A stretch of DNA of 64,000 nucleotides, taken from the NCBI GenBank assembly GCA_030295235.1, contig AP026125.1:1550001-1614000 (forward strand), in the 5' to 3' direction. Positions 33,058-42,958 of this stretch are shown here, one piece after another. The stretch comes from Fistulifera solaris. Lineage: Eukaryota; Bacillariophyta; Bacillariophyceae; Naviculales; Stauroneidaceae. The position numbers and the translations under genes are program-made. The notes under the pieces are model-generated. The model worked only from the letters and a program-made list of their open reading frames with translations. It was not told the DNA's origin and ran no database searches. Numbering within the stretch: the first letter of the stretch is position 1; every line of letters starts with the position of its first letter.

Positions 33058-33580
33058 ATGGAGAACGAAGACCTTCGTAAAGCATTTCATTGCCGAGATG
33101 ATGGCCTTCTGAAAATCTTGATGATGGGTTTTCTTTGTAAATTTTGTCGATTTTTGAACGTTTCCACGTCAACGGAAAACTTTAGTATGTGTAGAAAAGT
33201 AGTACCGTGTCGCTCCATGTTTGATGTAATATGTAGCCTACTGTATATCGCCATCGTGCGAAATATTTTTGCACATGTTATGGGGATCACGGCCAAAGCA
33301 AGAAGATTACGACCTCTTCCTAGAGAGTCTAGTTTCCAGCTAAACTAGAAAACATTGCAATGGCATTAAAGCGTCAAAGATTGCAGTTCGTCTTGGTCTC
33401 AACTATACAGATCGTATAGCTAGATTCTGCAACGTCATTGTAAGCGACACACAAAGCCTGTCTCAGACTGCGACCGAAGGGGACTATGCGGAAAAGCGGA
33501 AAAGAATACTCTATGATTTGTTTAGCGAGCGATTAGGGGCCTTGGTTTTGGGACAAGACACGACAACAGAACCCTCGTAA
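33058..33580 (+). other. Possible small spliced gene, unresolved
   Basis: An ATG at 33058 opens MENEDLRKAFHCRDDGLLKI. Separately, a 73-codon stop-free stretch without its own start (about 33363-33580) reads ASKIAVRLGLNYTDRIARFC and KRKRILYDLFSERLGALVLG up to a TAA. The two could be exons of one small protein, but I found no convincing donor/acceptor pair that links them. The 5' end lies only 24 bp from the start of the GH5 gene on the other strand. No family was recognised. Confidence 0.25.
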
Positions 33581-33615
33581 TTTGAATCAAAAGCGCCTCG
33601 GCTACGAGTCGCATT

Positions 33616-34728
33616 TCAATCCTCCGTTTGAGAAGTTATCAGTTTTGAAACTTGAGGGATTGCCTCCAGTACAGGTAATCGCCGGAAAAACTCTTTAGCC
33701 CTGTTCAATACGTTTTCTCGATCAATTTTTTCATTCATACTATCATTGTGTTGTTGAAGAATTGGATCGTCTTCATCTTCGTCGTCACTAATCGCAAGAA
33801 TATCCGAACGATGCCGAGATGACCGCAACAACGACGACGGCTGCCTGCGTTGTTTGCGAGTATGTATCCACCGCACTACAATTCCCGACGGCCGATCTGC
33901 CATGGCCTGAAAATCGAGTCGGACCCTCAATCGTGACGCAATATGAAAATGAATCTGTTGCGTATCGTCTTCGTGCTTAATGACGGTCATTTTTGGATCC
34001 CATTGTTGACGAATTGTGTTTATGATTTGCTGATGTACCCAGTCACGATAACAAGCTCGATAGAGTTCTTGCGCAAACGCTCGTAGAGGCTCCATCCATT
34101 CGACACGCCATTGATCCGGCTCGGTCAAAGGGCCCACCGACACCATACCTCCCATGTGTTTTTGCCAAATACGAGCCAATGGAATAGACCGAGGTAAAGT
34201 GTGCTGTACGAGTCGCAAGTAGAGTTCCGGTGCTGAAATCTGACGACTGCGACGACGCGGAGCTGTCGAAACAGCGTCCAAGAAACAATGGTAACAAGCC
34301 ACAAAGCGCCCCTGCCAGGAAATATCCAATCGTAATGCTAAGACTTCTTTTGAAACACATGGCAACAGCGATATACCTGCTAATCGATACGCCGCCGCCA
34401 AAGTCCGTTGTTGTCGAACTTCTTGTAGTCTCTGTGCGAGCGAAATGGATGGGTCGGCTTTGGCGTTGTCGACAACCTCAGGATGCCACATGCGAAGATA
34501 CGGGCGATCCGTTTCGTACGATGATGATTCATCTTGTGCGACAAGTCGTCCCGACGATTGAGTTTGTTTCATTTCAGCTATTTTTACTTGTAGCGCAATG
34601 CGTCGTTGTCGCAACTCTTTCAATCGACTCGACTGTTGCTGTGCTTGTCGACGGGCAAGTTTTTGCAGAAATCCTTGGTGAATTTCGACCAAGTCCTTCT
34701 TTTCTGATGCTGATTGCAGGTTGCTCAT
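33616..34728 (-). CDS. CENP-O-like (Mcm21-like) kinetochore protein
   Basis: Intact single exon of 370 residues. The N-terminal 60 residues form a helix rich in Gln, Arg and Leu (KLARRQAQQQSSRLKELRQR), compatible with the coiled coil of CENP-O. The central part has AAAYRLAGISLL, LDISWQGRFVACYHCFLD, and then LYLRLVQHTLPRSIPLARIW followed by LRAFAQELYRACYRDWVHQQ. The RH/QHTxPxxIPL string followed by a helix with an aromatic-Arg pair is the pattern I know from CENP-O/Mcm21. In fungi and animals this protein pairs with CENP-P in the COMA/CCAN inner kinetochore. The call rests on this pattern alone. Divergent from the AAA ATPase gene. Confidence 0.55.
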   Translation of the reverse strand: MSNLQSASEKKDLVEIHQGFLQKLARRQAQQQSSRLKELRQRRIALQVKIAEMKQTQSSGRLVAQDESSSYETDRPYLRMWHPEVVDNAKADPSISLAQRLQEVRQQRTLAAAYRLAGISLLPCVSKEVLALRLDISWQGRFVACYHCFLDAVSTAPRRRSRQISAPELYLRLVQHTLPRSIPLARIWQKHMGGMVSVGPLTEPDQWRVEWMEPLRAFAQELYRACYRDWVHQQIINTIRQQWDPKMTVIKHEDDTQQIHFHIASRLRVRLDFQAMADRPSGIVVRWIHTRKQRRQPSSLLRSSRHRSDILAISDDEDEDDPILQQHNDSMNEKIDRENVLNRAKEFFRRLPVLEAIPQVSKLITSQTED

Positions 34729-35185
34729 GTTTCTTTACATTCACGTTTCCTTCTAAAAGAGAAGATTGTAATGATTGGAGGGGTAAGAGATGTTCTTTGT
34801 TTCTTTGCGATTTATTTGTAAGCTTTTAAAGGTTTATCACCATCGTCGCGATGATGATTCGCGATCTCGTCGTCGTCCGCGTCGTCGTCTTTGATCGCGG
34901 CACGAAGTTTTTTATCCCCCTGCTCCGCTTCCCTGACGGCAGGCGCGAAGTACCTACTACTTATTAGTATACTTAATATGGTAACTGGAACGAAAAGTAA
35001 TGTTAGGGAACACGTCGGACACGGATTGTGATAATCCAAACCGTATCACGGGTCACAACGTCACAAAACCCAGCATCGTCGGTTACCGCGTTTAACGACA
35101 CGACAAAAATTGACGACCCAACGACAACTTTCACTTTGTTGTCGTGCCTTTAATAAAATATTGCTGCACTAATGCTTGCTTTACA
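34729..35185. promoter_or_regulatory. Shared promoter region between the CENP-O-like and AAA genes
   Basis: 0.46 kb between divergent starts. It contains a CGTCGTCGTC-type low-complexity stretch near 34867-34890. A minus-strand frame of 75 codons exists here but has no ATG. Confidence 0.4.
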
Positions 35186-36652
35186 ATGGAAAAATGGAGA
35201 TCTGTTTTAGGTGTCCGTCAAAAGAGTAACAACGGAACGGAAGAAAAATTGAATCAAGAAGACCGCTATCAAAATGATTTGAAACAAGCACAAGCGCTGC
35301 AATCCACTCGGCGGAAGACAAAGAATCATCGTAGTGATACGACTGATAACAGCGTATTGCTCGGATTACAGGGTCTCGAACAAGCAGACAAGCTGCGTGA
35401 AACTGACATAGAGGAGGCGCTCTCATTGTACGAGTTATCATTGGAGGTACTGATTCGTTTTCTAAAGAATCCCGACTCGACGACGGCTCCACACGAACTC
35501 GAAACTCTTCAAGCTCGCGTTATTCAGGCAATGTCTTCCGCAGAGGCTCTCAAAGCAAAGCAGCCACAGCGAAAAGCTGATTCTCCGTCATCCAAGTCTC
35601 GCGAATCAAAACATCCTCAGCTGACACAGGCATTAACATCCGTCATCAATACCCCACAAAAACGAAAGAACAATTTGCCGGCCCGGAAGACAGTCACAAA
35701 TATCAGAGGTCCCCTGAAAACAGCAACGCCTTTACCTCCAGCTGGTGAGTCTGCTTCAACTATCCGGCAGACAGTTCTAGATGAGTTGTACGTGAATCCG
35801 GAAGACTTGCAAAAAACAAAATGGGAGGATATTGCGGGTTTGGACAACGTCAAACAGTCACTGCAGGAGGCCGCCATTTTGCCTCTCATGAGACCCGATT
35901 TGTTCACTGGACTACGGAAACCGCAAAATATTCTGCTATGGGGACCCCCGGGAACTGGCAAGACGATGCTGGTGCGAGCCGTAGCACGGGAAAGCAAATC
36001 CAACCTGTTCGTTTGTAGTGCAAGTTCATTGACAAGTAAGTGGATGGGGGAAGCCGAAAAGCTTGTACGTGCCTTATTTTCGGTAGCTGCTGAAATGTCA
36101 CCTTCCATCATATTTGTTGATGAAATGGACTCGCTTCTCTCCATTCGGAAGAGCGATGGGGAACACGAAGCCAGTCGGCGACTCAAAACCGAGTTTATGG
36201 TGCAAATGGACGGAGTGAAAGGCGACGACGAGCAGAGAGTGCTCGTTTTAGCATGCACCAATTGTCCTTGGGATATCGATTCGGCTGTACTACGTCGATT
36301 TCCGAGGAGACTGCTCGTGCCTTTACCGGATAAAGAGGCACGTCTGGGTTTGATCAAAAATCTTTTGAGGAAGGCTGGCAAGCATGCGCTGTCCTCTCGA
36401 GACATGCAAAAAGTAGTCAAGTGCACGCAAGGGTTCTCGTGCTCAGATATCACAGCAATAGCTTCGGAAGCCGCCTTTGGTCCTCTACGGTCTTTAGGAG
36501 ACATGGATGCTATACGAAAGGCAAGTGTAAAGGACGTGCGGCCTATCAACATCAAGGATTTTGATTCTGCTCTCGAGCAAGCCACGAAAAGTGTAAGTCC
36601 TTCACAGCTCAAGAGATATGCTGAATGGAAAGAAGAACAAGGGGCTGCATAG
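35186..36652 (+). CDS. MIT-domain AAA ATPase of the spastin/katanin/VPS4 group
   Basis: 488 residues from the ATG of MEKWRSVLGVRQKSNNGTEE; the upstream in-frame extension starts with GTG and is not used. Residues about 60-130 form a MIT-like three-helix domain (GLQGLEQADKLRETDIEEAL). A basic linker follows, then one AAA module: WEDIAGLDNVKQSLQEAAIL, ILLWGPPGTGKTMLVRAVA (Walker A), SLTSKWMGEAEKLVRALF, IIFVDEMDSLL (Walker B), ACTNCPWDIDSAVLRRFPRR (sensor and arginine finger). The SKWMGEAEKLVRALF string and the C-terminal helix are typical of the meiotic clade. With a MIT domain and a linker it is closest in layout to spastin/fidgetin microtubule-severing enzymes. VPS4 is an alternative, but its beta domain is not evident. 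Confidence 0.87.
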   Translation: MEKWRSVLGVRQKSNNGTEEKLNQEDRYQNDLKQAQALQSTRRKTKNHRSDTTDNSVLLGLQGLEQADKLRETDIEEALSLYELSLEVLIRFLKNPDSTTAPHELETLQARVIQAMSSAEALKAKQPQRKADSPSSKSRESKHPQLTQALTSVINTPQKRKNNLPARKTVTNIRGPLKTATPLPPAGESASTIRQTVLDELYVNPEDLQKTKWEDIAGLDNVKQSLQEAAILPLMRPDLFTGLRKPQNILLWGPPGTGKTMLVRAVARESKSNLFVCSASSLTSKWMGEAEKLVRALFSVAAEMSPSIIFVDEMDSLLSIRKSDGEHEASRRLKTEFMVQMDGVKGDDEQRVLVLACTNCPWDIDSAVLRRFPRRLLVPLPDKEARLGLIKNLLRKAGKHALSSRDMQKVVKCTQGFSCSDITAIASEAAFGPLRSLGDMDAIRKASVKDVRPINIKDFDSALEQATKSVSPSQLKRYAEWKEEQGAA

Positions 36653-36757
36653 TAGATGATTAGCATAGTACATACGGATGCTTTATATCATTTGCGTGGC
36701 ATAGTACAGCCAAATTTGTGGCGGCGCAGTTAGTTGAAACAAACAGACAAACAGAGC

Positions 36758-37687
36758 TCATTCCTTCCCCGGACAACAGAGCGAAAACATGTTCTTGTTT
36801 GCTTTGGGTGGCGGTATTTCAAATGCTTCCGGTATAGCCAAAATGCGTTCCTTGGTGTACTTGGTTCGACGGGGGGATACTTCCGCGGGCTTCGTGACCA
36901 TAAGACAAGCTGCATCCTCGTTTTGTAACGCCATTCGAACTGCTTCGGAGGGTTTGCCTCCGCTATGCTGCTGCAACATGTCAGCTGCTACCAAAGGATC
37001 CTTTGAAAGGTGAATCCGGAGTGCTCTTCAGACAAGTCAAGCTGAAGAGAGGTGAGCTCATTATACGTTTTTACTGCGTTTCGTCAAGAATGTCTCTTAC
37101 CTTCAAATGATCCGCATCGATAACATCAATCGGCTTAATCTTTCCGTTAAAATCTGTATCTTGAACAGTGGCAACGAAGAATAAGCGGTTCTTATGCATG
37201 TTTGTACGGTCCGCTAGCCGCAAAGGATTGACACGATGCAATTGAGACCGTAGATCCAGTCCAGTTTCTTCGAACAGCTCACGAACAGCGCCTTTCTTGG
37301 CCGCAATTAATAATTGCTCGGTTGAATCCCTAGTTTCATTGGCTGGCAAGCAAATACATTGATAAGCTTAGCCTTAATTTTCCGAACAAACAAGAGATGA
37401 TGAATGAAACACTCAATTTACTTACCAGCTTCTTTGAATTCGAAATCATCCACGTGCCCGCCAGGTAGCTGCCAGTGTGGACCTTTGTTCTTTTTTCTCG
37501 TGCAATGGAGTAAGAGCATTCCGTGTTTCTCATGAACCGCTATCAAGAAGGCGCGGTAATCCGTCCCGGGGATCACCACCGGTGACTCGATCGATGTGGG
37601 CGAAGGAGCCACGTCGGTTTTGTTTGCTGATTGCCAGCGCGAAGCCAAGCGAAACGGAGATAGCAGCACAGAGGTGGAATCGAACAT
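36758..37687 (-). CDS. Nudix hydrolase, three exons, one frame break
   Basis: Exons 37687-37426, 37342-37101 and 37041-36758, with introns of 83 and 59 bp. The Nudix box is split between exons: HWQLPGGHVDDFEFKEA and then KKGAVRELFEETGLDL, giving the GX5EX7REUXEEXGU pattern with a longer spacer. Exon 3 reads LDLSEEHSGFTFQR and then MLQQHSGGKPSEAVRMALQN. Between them, a GG (forward CC at 37000-37001) looks one base short. Corrected, the protein has 262 residues. The extra residues within the Nudix box spacer are unusual and could reflect a shifted intron boundary. These enzymes hydrolyse nucleoside diphosphates linked to another group. The substrate is not evident. Convergent with the AAA ATPase gene. 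Confidence 0.82.
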
Positions 37688-38070
37688 GTTGCTCTTAAAA
37701 TGGAATATGATACGGCGTAGAAGCTATCGCTTGTGAAGAGAATGAATGTGAACGTGTTCTGCGCAAATAAATATTTTTTCGAATTTTCACGAGAAAATCC
37801 ATGCTGTCGTCATGCTTCAATGTGAGTACCGTACCTATAACCTTAACCGATAATACTCGAGCTAAAGATGTCCTTCGGCGTAGCCCCGTGTTTCTAGCTA
37901 AAGGAAAGCCTGAATGAATACCGGCTCCTATTCCATATGATAGATGATTTGGATGAAATGAAAAGAAGGTCATCAGAGTCGCCAGTTTTACGAGATAAAT
38001 TACCAAGTACAAGTTTCGGTAGTTAGACAGTGATCATTCGCGAAAGTTCAAATAAGCAAGCGCCCTCTCT
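37688..38070. other. Intergenic stretch
   Basis: 0.38 kb between two minus-strand genes (Nudix start, dehydrogenase end). Nothing was recognised. Confidence 0.4.
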
Positions 38071-39268
38071 CTAGAGGTATTCTTGAACCGCACGAAGACT
38101 CCACTGATACAATGAATCTTCTAAAGCTTCATCATACGATTCGACGGAAGATCTTTGAGATGCCACGCGTGCCGTGACACGCTGAAACGCTCCAACTATT
38201 AACAGGAACACCCACACCATAGCATCACGTACTCCAGTAAGATAAAACATCGGATGATGAAAATAATCGGAGAGAAAAGCTAGTCCGAAGACCGATGCAC
38301 TTGTTAGGTAGTCACCTTTGTCGTCTTCCATGAAAATCGCCATTAAAGGAGTAGCGATTCCCCATCCGTCCACGGGAAAACCAAGATCCATGGCCTTTTT
38401 AAACGTTCGACCACCAATATTGGTGCCAACAATCCCCGGACAGACACTGACAATCCGTGCTTTCGGTGATTTACTCCACAATGGATGATTGCGACGCAAA
38501 GCTCGCGCGTGTAAAATTTGAGCCAACTTGGAGTTGGAATAGGATCTTGACGAACGCAACAACCCTCCTATACCAGCATTGCCACCCTTCTTGGCTGCTA
38601 CAGGTATATTGTCTGTACCTTGAGCCATCAAGTCCGAACCATCGACCGAGTAGTGAAAGGAAGAAGCCACTTGCACGATGGTAGGACGTTGTGTAGCATT
38701 GTTATGCATAGCGGCGGAAAGCTTTTCTGTCAGGGAGGAAGTGGGACAGATAGTTTACTGTGAACACCATATCATGTCCTTGTGCTGATACTCGATCGCC
38801 CTTCCAGTTATTGAGACCGTCGTGCATTCCTGCATTATTGATGAGAATGTCAATGTGATCGTACTTTGACAGAATCTCATCCGCGGCCTTGGCGACCGAA
38901 GCCAGGTCGGTAAAATCAGCCACAAAAGGCTGTACAGTGCTCACTTCCTCTTTTAGTTGATTGAGTTTCGTCGAACTTCTGCCAATACCTACAACCGTAG
39001 CGCCCAACTTGGATAAGGCTTTGGTCATTGACAACCCAATGCCACTGGTGCAGCCTGTCACAACAACAATCTTGCCTTGCAAAGGCTCGTCGTTCGTTGT
39101 ATCCTTCAGATCGTAGTACTTGTGGGCTAATGGAATGACAGTTCCTTTCCAGTCAAGCTCACGATGAGGAACCGCAGCCAGGGCCGCTAGAACCACAACG
39201 AGCGTGACAATGATGGGGAGTTGCCACATGCTGGTATGTTTTGTCGTTTTATTTCGTCGTTGTGTCAT
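38071..39268 (-). CDS. Membrane-anchored short-chain dehydrogenase/reductase, one frame break
   Basis: N-terminal membrane helix (MWQLPIIVTLVVVLAALAAV), then the Rossmann motif KIVVVTGCTSGIGLSMTKAL, ILINNAGMHDG, and in the second part IVQVASSFHYS and YSNSKLAQI with the catalytic Tyr and Lys. The second part also has a hydrophobic segment near DAMVWVFLLIVGAFQ. The frame switches at a CCC (forward GGG at 38733-38735) that looks one base long; corrected length is 398 residues. The fold is that of retinol-dehydrogenase/WWOX-like SDRs, which reduce or oxidise lipid-type substrates with NAD(P)H. The substrate is unknown. An alternative start is the Met at 39229, which would place the membrane helix at the very N-terminus. 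Confidence 0.87.
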
Positions 39269-40120
39269 TCTTATATAACAAACGGATGATAGTGATAGAA
39301 CAAGAATCTGGAAAAGACTACGTTAAGATGAGAATCGAAGATATGCAGTAAAAGGCAATTGAATTCGTTCATTCGTCGTCTTTTTCTTTCTTTCTTTCTT
39401 TCATTTTTCTCTCTCCATAAAATAACTCCAAGGTCAATTATTCCCCTTTGTCGACGACGAGCAAGAAGATGTCACACAGAATTTCTGTGTGTTTGGTCCA
39501 GAAATTCTGGACCACCAGTGTTTGCGATCATACAGAATTTCTGTGTGTTTGGTCCAGAAATTCTGGACCATCAGCTTGCGGTTGCGATCATACAGAAATT
39601 CTGTGGTCGTCGTTCCAGAAATTCTGGAACATCGGTGGTGTTTGCGATCATACAGATATTCTGTAAAGTAGTCGTTCCAGAAATTCTGGAATATCGGTGT
39701 TTTGGGTTACAGAAATTTCGTGACTCCGTTTGAGCTGCTAGCCTACCTCATTAACTTCAATGCCGTAGCCCACATTAGAAAGGGGTCTTTCAATGCACGC
39801 TTCGACTGTATTCATCAACATTTTCTGTTAAAATGTTATCGTCCTATTGGTATGTTGTCCGTTTTTCGGCATGACTGCATTCCAGTCATGAGTCGTCACC
39901 ATGACCTTACCGCGCTAAACTGTCATGAAACCTCCGTTCGTGTCTAGCTTGTTAAAACGTATAAGCGATAGTAGTTTAATACATTCTTAAAAGCAGCAGT
40001 AGCCGTCCAAAAGCTATGATTCGTTACGTCGGAAGCCAATAAGAGGCAACTCTCTTTGTCTTTCAAAGTGTTATCCGTGTTTCGCCACGACTGCGTTCTC
40101 TAGAGTCACGAGTCGTCGTC
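39269..40120. promoter_or_regulatory. Upstream region shared by the dehydrogenase and CSN1 genes, rich in inverted repeats
   Basis: 0.85 kb between divergent starts. It holds a TTTC microsatellite (about 39383-39402), the 60-bp hairpin array (39464-39720), an 8-bp-arm hairpin CATGACTG...CAGTCATG (about 39870-39890) and a diverged direct repeat near 39853 and 40069. Short open frames in the array are a by-product of its period (60 is a multiple of 3). Confidence 0.6.
39464..39720. repeat. 60-bp tandem array of hairpins, about four copies
   Basis: The word GCGATCATACAGA recurs at 39524, 39584 and 39644, exactly 60 bp apart. Each unit has two inverted repeats: a small one (CAGAATTTCTG type; in unit 1 it extends to CACACAGAA-T-TTCTGTGTG, 39473-39491) and a larger one. 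The larger one is GGTCCAGAAATTCTGGACC in units 1 and 2 and GTTCCAGAAATTCTGGAAC in unit 3, so both arms changed together. Unit 4 has a G-T wobble at the outer pair. Confidence 0.93.
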
Positions 40121-41578
40121 ATGCCGCTCCCGCACAGCCGCAGCTTTACTGCCACCAAACAGTATTCAATTGCAAATAAATACTTGACTATCGTAAACAT
40201 TATGTTTGACCTCGAATCATCCATCATATCGCGCTACCAAGGTGAAGCTCGCTTGCAGCGACTCCTTTGGGTCGCGACCGAAGCTTCTCCAGAAGTACGC
40301 CAGGCCGCCTTGCCGCTCGCGAAGGAATACGCACAGCAAGTAGGAAATATCCGTCGCTTTCAAGAGACGTGTCATTTACTTCAACAGAACGATGACGCAT
40401 GGGTGAATCACCGGATGGTACAAAATCGACAAGACCGCGAAATTTTGATGCAGCGCTTGAGTGTCGCGCAGGCGCATTTGAACAAAGAAGCGATCCGCGT
40501 CGCGTACTTGGCTCTGGCGGAACACGATACGCAGACGGGAGAATTGCGCGAAGCGCTGCATTCGGCCGTGCGGGCCAAAGATTATTGTACCAATCGTTCG
40601 CATACGGCCGTCGTGTCGCTGTATGTTCTACAAATTGCTCTCTATCAGCAGAACTACAAGACCGTGCAAGATTATTCGAACAAATTGCAGCACATTCTCA
40701 ATCAAGTAGAGACTGCGGTCAAGTACAAAGTCTTGATCGCTACAGGACTCGAACGTCTGGCGGCGCATGAGTATACTGCGGCTGCTAGCAAATTTGTGGA
40801 AGCGCTGTATTGTGCGATGGAGCATAATAGTGTCGAAGGGAACGAGCCGCTTTCGTGGAATGATGTACTCGCTCCCGAAGACGTGGCTTTATTCGCTGCT
40901 TTCTTGTCACTGGCGGCGAACGCATCCCGTGACTCGCTCATTCAGTTAGCAGAACATCCGGAAGCTTTGGAACTCATACCGATTGCTCGAGAGATCTTGT
41001 TGCAATTCGCCCAACGCGCCAACTACAAAGCCACCTGGCAGTTGCTCGAGCAGCATTTGTTCCCCGCATTGAAACTCGATTTGTATTTGGGCCTTCATTT
41101 TGAAGCCTTGAAGCAGCATGTACGCGAGAAGTGCCTGTTGCAGTATTGGAAATCATATGACCGCGTCGAGCTCTCGGCGTTGGCGGAGCACATGGGACCT
41201 GGACTGGTTCCTCCCGAGCAGTGCACGGATTTGTGCGTGTCTTTGATCCAAAAGCGTCTCTTCCCGACGGATACTCGCATCAATCTGCAGGATGGTGTCT
41301 TGGTCCGAGTTCCGGTAGAATCGGTCATGGAAAAGACACAGAGACGACTGAACAGTGCTACCGAACGCACACTTGACGATACCTACGCTATGATGATCCG
41401 ACTGGCCTGCGTGGATCATAATTTGGTAATTGCGGATCCGCATGGACGTAAACGACGAGGAGGCGGGTGGGCTGGGCACGCCCCTGCAGCGGGCTCTGTT
41501 GTATTCGACGAAGAGAAAAGCGATGAAGAAGTCGAAGAGCGAATGGATGATGCCATGAATCCAGAAGACATGTATTGA
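40121..41578 (+). CDS. CSN1: COP9 signalosome subunit 1 (RPN7/PCI protein)
   Basis: 485 residues from ATG 40121, or 458 from the second Met at 40202 (MFDLESSIISRYQGEARLQR), where family similarity begins. The N-terminal helical repeat matches CSN1/RPN7: RLQRLLWVATEASPEVRQAA, AVRAKDYCTNRSHTAVVSLY and LQHILNQVETAVKYKVLIAT. The PCI winged helix lies at about residues 345-410 (LQYWKSYDRVELSALAEHMG ... RINLQDGVLVRV). The tail is acidic (DEEKSDEEVEERMDDAMNPE). CSN1 is a core subunit of the complex that removes NEDD8 from cullins, which links it functionally to cullin ligases that also use elongin C. The proteasome subunit RPN7 is a less likely alternative, because the start DLESSIISRYQG is CSN1-like. 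Confidence 0.85.
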   Translation: MPLPHSRSFTATKQYSIANKYLTIVNIMFDLESSIISRYQGEARLQRLLWVATEASPEVRQAALPLAKEYAQQVGNIRRFQETCHLLQQNDDAWVNHRMVQNRQDREILMQRLSVAQAHLNKEAIRVAYLALAEHDTQTGELREALHSAVRAKDYCTNRSHTAVVSLYVLQIALYQQNYKTVQDYSNKLQHILNQVETAVKYKVLIATGLERLAAHEYTAAASKFVEALYCAMEHNSVEGNEPLSWNDVLAPEDVALFAAFLSLAANASRDSLIQLAEHPEALELIPIAREILLQFAQRANYKATWQLLEQHLFPALKLDLYLGLHFEALKQHVREKCLLQYWKSYDRVELSALAEHMGPGLVPPEQCTDLCVSLIQKRLFPTDTRINLQDGVLVRVPVESVMEKTQRRLNSATERTLDDTYAMMIRLACVDHNLVIADPHGRKRRGGGWAGHAPAAGSVVFDEEKSDEEVEERMDDAMNPEDMY

Positions 41579-42117
41579 TGCCCTGACAGATAGTGCAGAC
41601 CATGGACTGTGGGTAATAACAGGTCTAGATGTTGAATTTCACGCTTGTAATTTCGCTAGGACTTTGAGTGATGACAAACGACGACAATGCTGCAGTCCTA
41701 GCATTGCCGACCATTTCACTCCATTAATCAAACGTCTTTGCTACAGCTTTTAAGACAATTGTTAGCTGGTGTGATGTTGTTGGACATACCGTAATGGGTC
41801 CCTGGTACTTGTACTGTATCTATGCCTAGGCTGCCGAAAATCTAAGCTTCGACGACAAGACACAAGACAGGCGGTGGACGTCTGGCATTCGACAGTATCG
41901 GAATATGTGACGTGTTTTTGCCGTTTTCGATTTGTCGACCGAACGAAGAAGAAATAGAGAGTGAATGCGACACAATAAAGGGCAACGACAGTGCAAAAGA
42001 GACCTAAAACAACAACTTCAGTTATGATATATGAGAACTAGACTGCTTGTCTGTGGAAATCGGCAACCGTAACGCATCGTTCGCTCTGAGGAAAGCAATT
42101 CATAGTGATATCGCACG
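41579..42117. other. Intergenic stretch
   Basis: 0.54 kb between two plus-strand genes. No feature was recognised; it should hold the promoter of the DUF1997-like gene. Confidence 0.4.
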
Positions 42118-42777
42118 ATGGTTGTAAACAGATGTTTTTACTGGTCTGCTTTGTTGAGCCTATGTTTGACCTCATCGCACGGCTTTTCATCAATAGCCCG
42201 ACCACAGAGACCCTGCAGTGCCTTGGGAGCTAGTCGCATAAGTGAGGAAAGGAGAAAAGAGTTAATGTCGAGGGATGCGCTTTTCTTTGAAATCGACCAA
42301 TCGAAGTCCAAGATTGAATTCGGTGCAAGCATCGATTTAGTGACGAATCTCGAAGAGAAAGGTGATAGGGAAGCCATTGAAGAATGGCTTAGAGACGGCC
42401 GTACACTGGCGTTGTCGATTTGGGACGATATTGAGGAGCTTTCCGAAAACATGTACAAACTACGGATCATGAAACTTCAGTTCGTCACACTCCAACTACA
42501 ACCTACCGTGGATGTTCAGATGAAAACCGTTACCGCCCGGTCCGTGAAAGATCCCCAGCGCGAATTTCCTTTGTTTCGACTGCAATCAACTGACTTTGAT
42601 CCCCACTTGGAAGTCTTACCTGGAATGAAGATAGCGGCAGAGACGTTGGGGATCGTCATTCATGTGGTGGGAGACTTACGACCTACGATGGACGGTAGAG
42701 GTGTGACGGGCAAAGTATCGTTTGCTACCACTGGTAACTTACCCCCGCTTTGGCGATTTTACCGCAAGGAGTATTGA
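42118..42777 (+). CDS. Plastid-targeted DUF1997-like protein
   Basis: Single exon, 219 residues. The start MVVNRCFYWSALLSLCLTSS followed by HGFSSIARPQRP has the shape of a diatom bipartite plastid signal with a Phe near the cleavage site. The mature part has an alpha-helical stretch, then LRIMKLQFVTLQLQPTVDVQ and a beta-rich end (LPGMKIAAETLGIVIHVVGD, TGKVSFATTGNLPPLWRFY). This resembles the DUF1997 family of cyanobacteria and plastids, whose role is unknown. The family match is by pattern only. Targeting is inferred from the N-terminus. Confidence 0.6.
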   Translation: MVVNRCFYWSALLSLCLTSSHGFSSIARPQRPCSALGASRISEERRKELMSRDALFFEIDQSKSKIEFGASIDLVTNLEEKGDREAIEEWLRDGRTLALSIWDDIEELSENMYKLRIMKLQFVTLQLQPTVDVQMKTVTARSVKDPQREFPLFRLQSTDFDPHLEVLPGMKIAAETLGIVIHVVGDLRPTMDGRGVTGKVSFATTGNLPPLWRFYRKEY

Positions 42778-42958
42778 AGACTGCCGCAAACTCCATCAAT
42801 AAAACCATCATCTCATTTGCATCCAAAAGCTTTGAAAATGGGGCAAGGGCAAGGTATGAGCAGTTTCGAGCAAATAGGAAAGAAACTAGCGACACAGTAG
42901 CATAGTCGACTGTATATATTACTCTTGTTTCGAATTACGCAGAAATACTTTTGTATTA

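Noticed and set aside
34812-35039. 75-codon membrane-like frame on the minus strand
   Set aside because: It begins with TTG, a stop lies just upstream, and no splice site offers an ATG.
35617-36666. 349-codon minus-strand frame over the AAA ATPase
   Set aside because: Antisense to conserved Walker and sensor motifs; Ser-rich translation with no family features.
39464-39720. Heat-shock element array
   Set aside because: The GAA and TTC blocks are separated by one base, not the two required, and the symmetry extends well beyond them.
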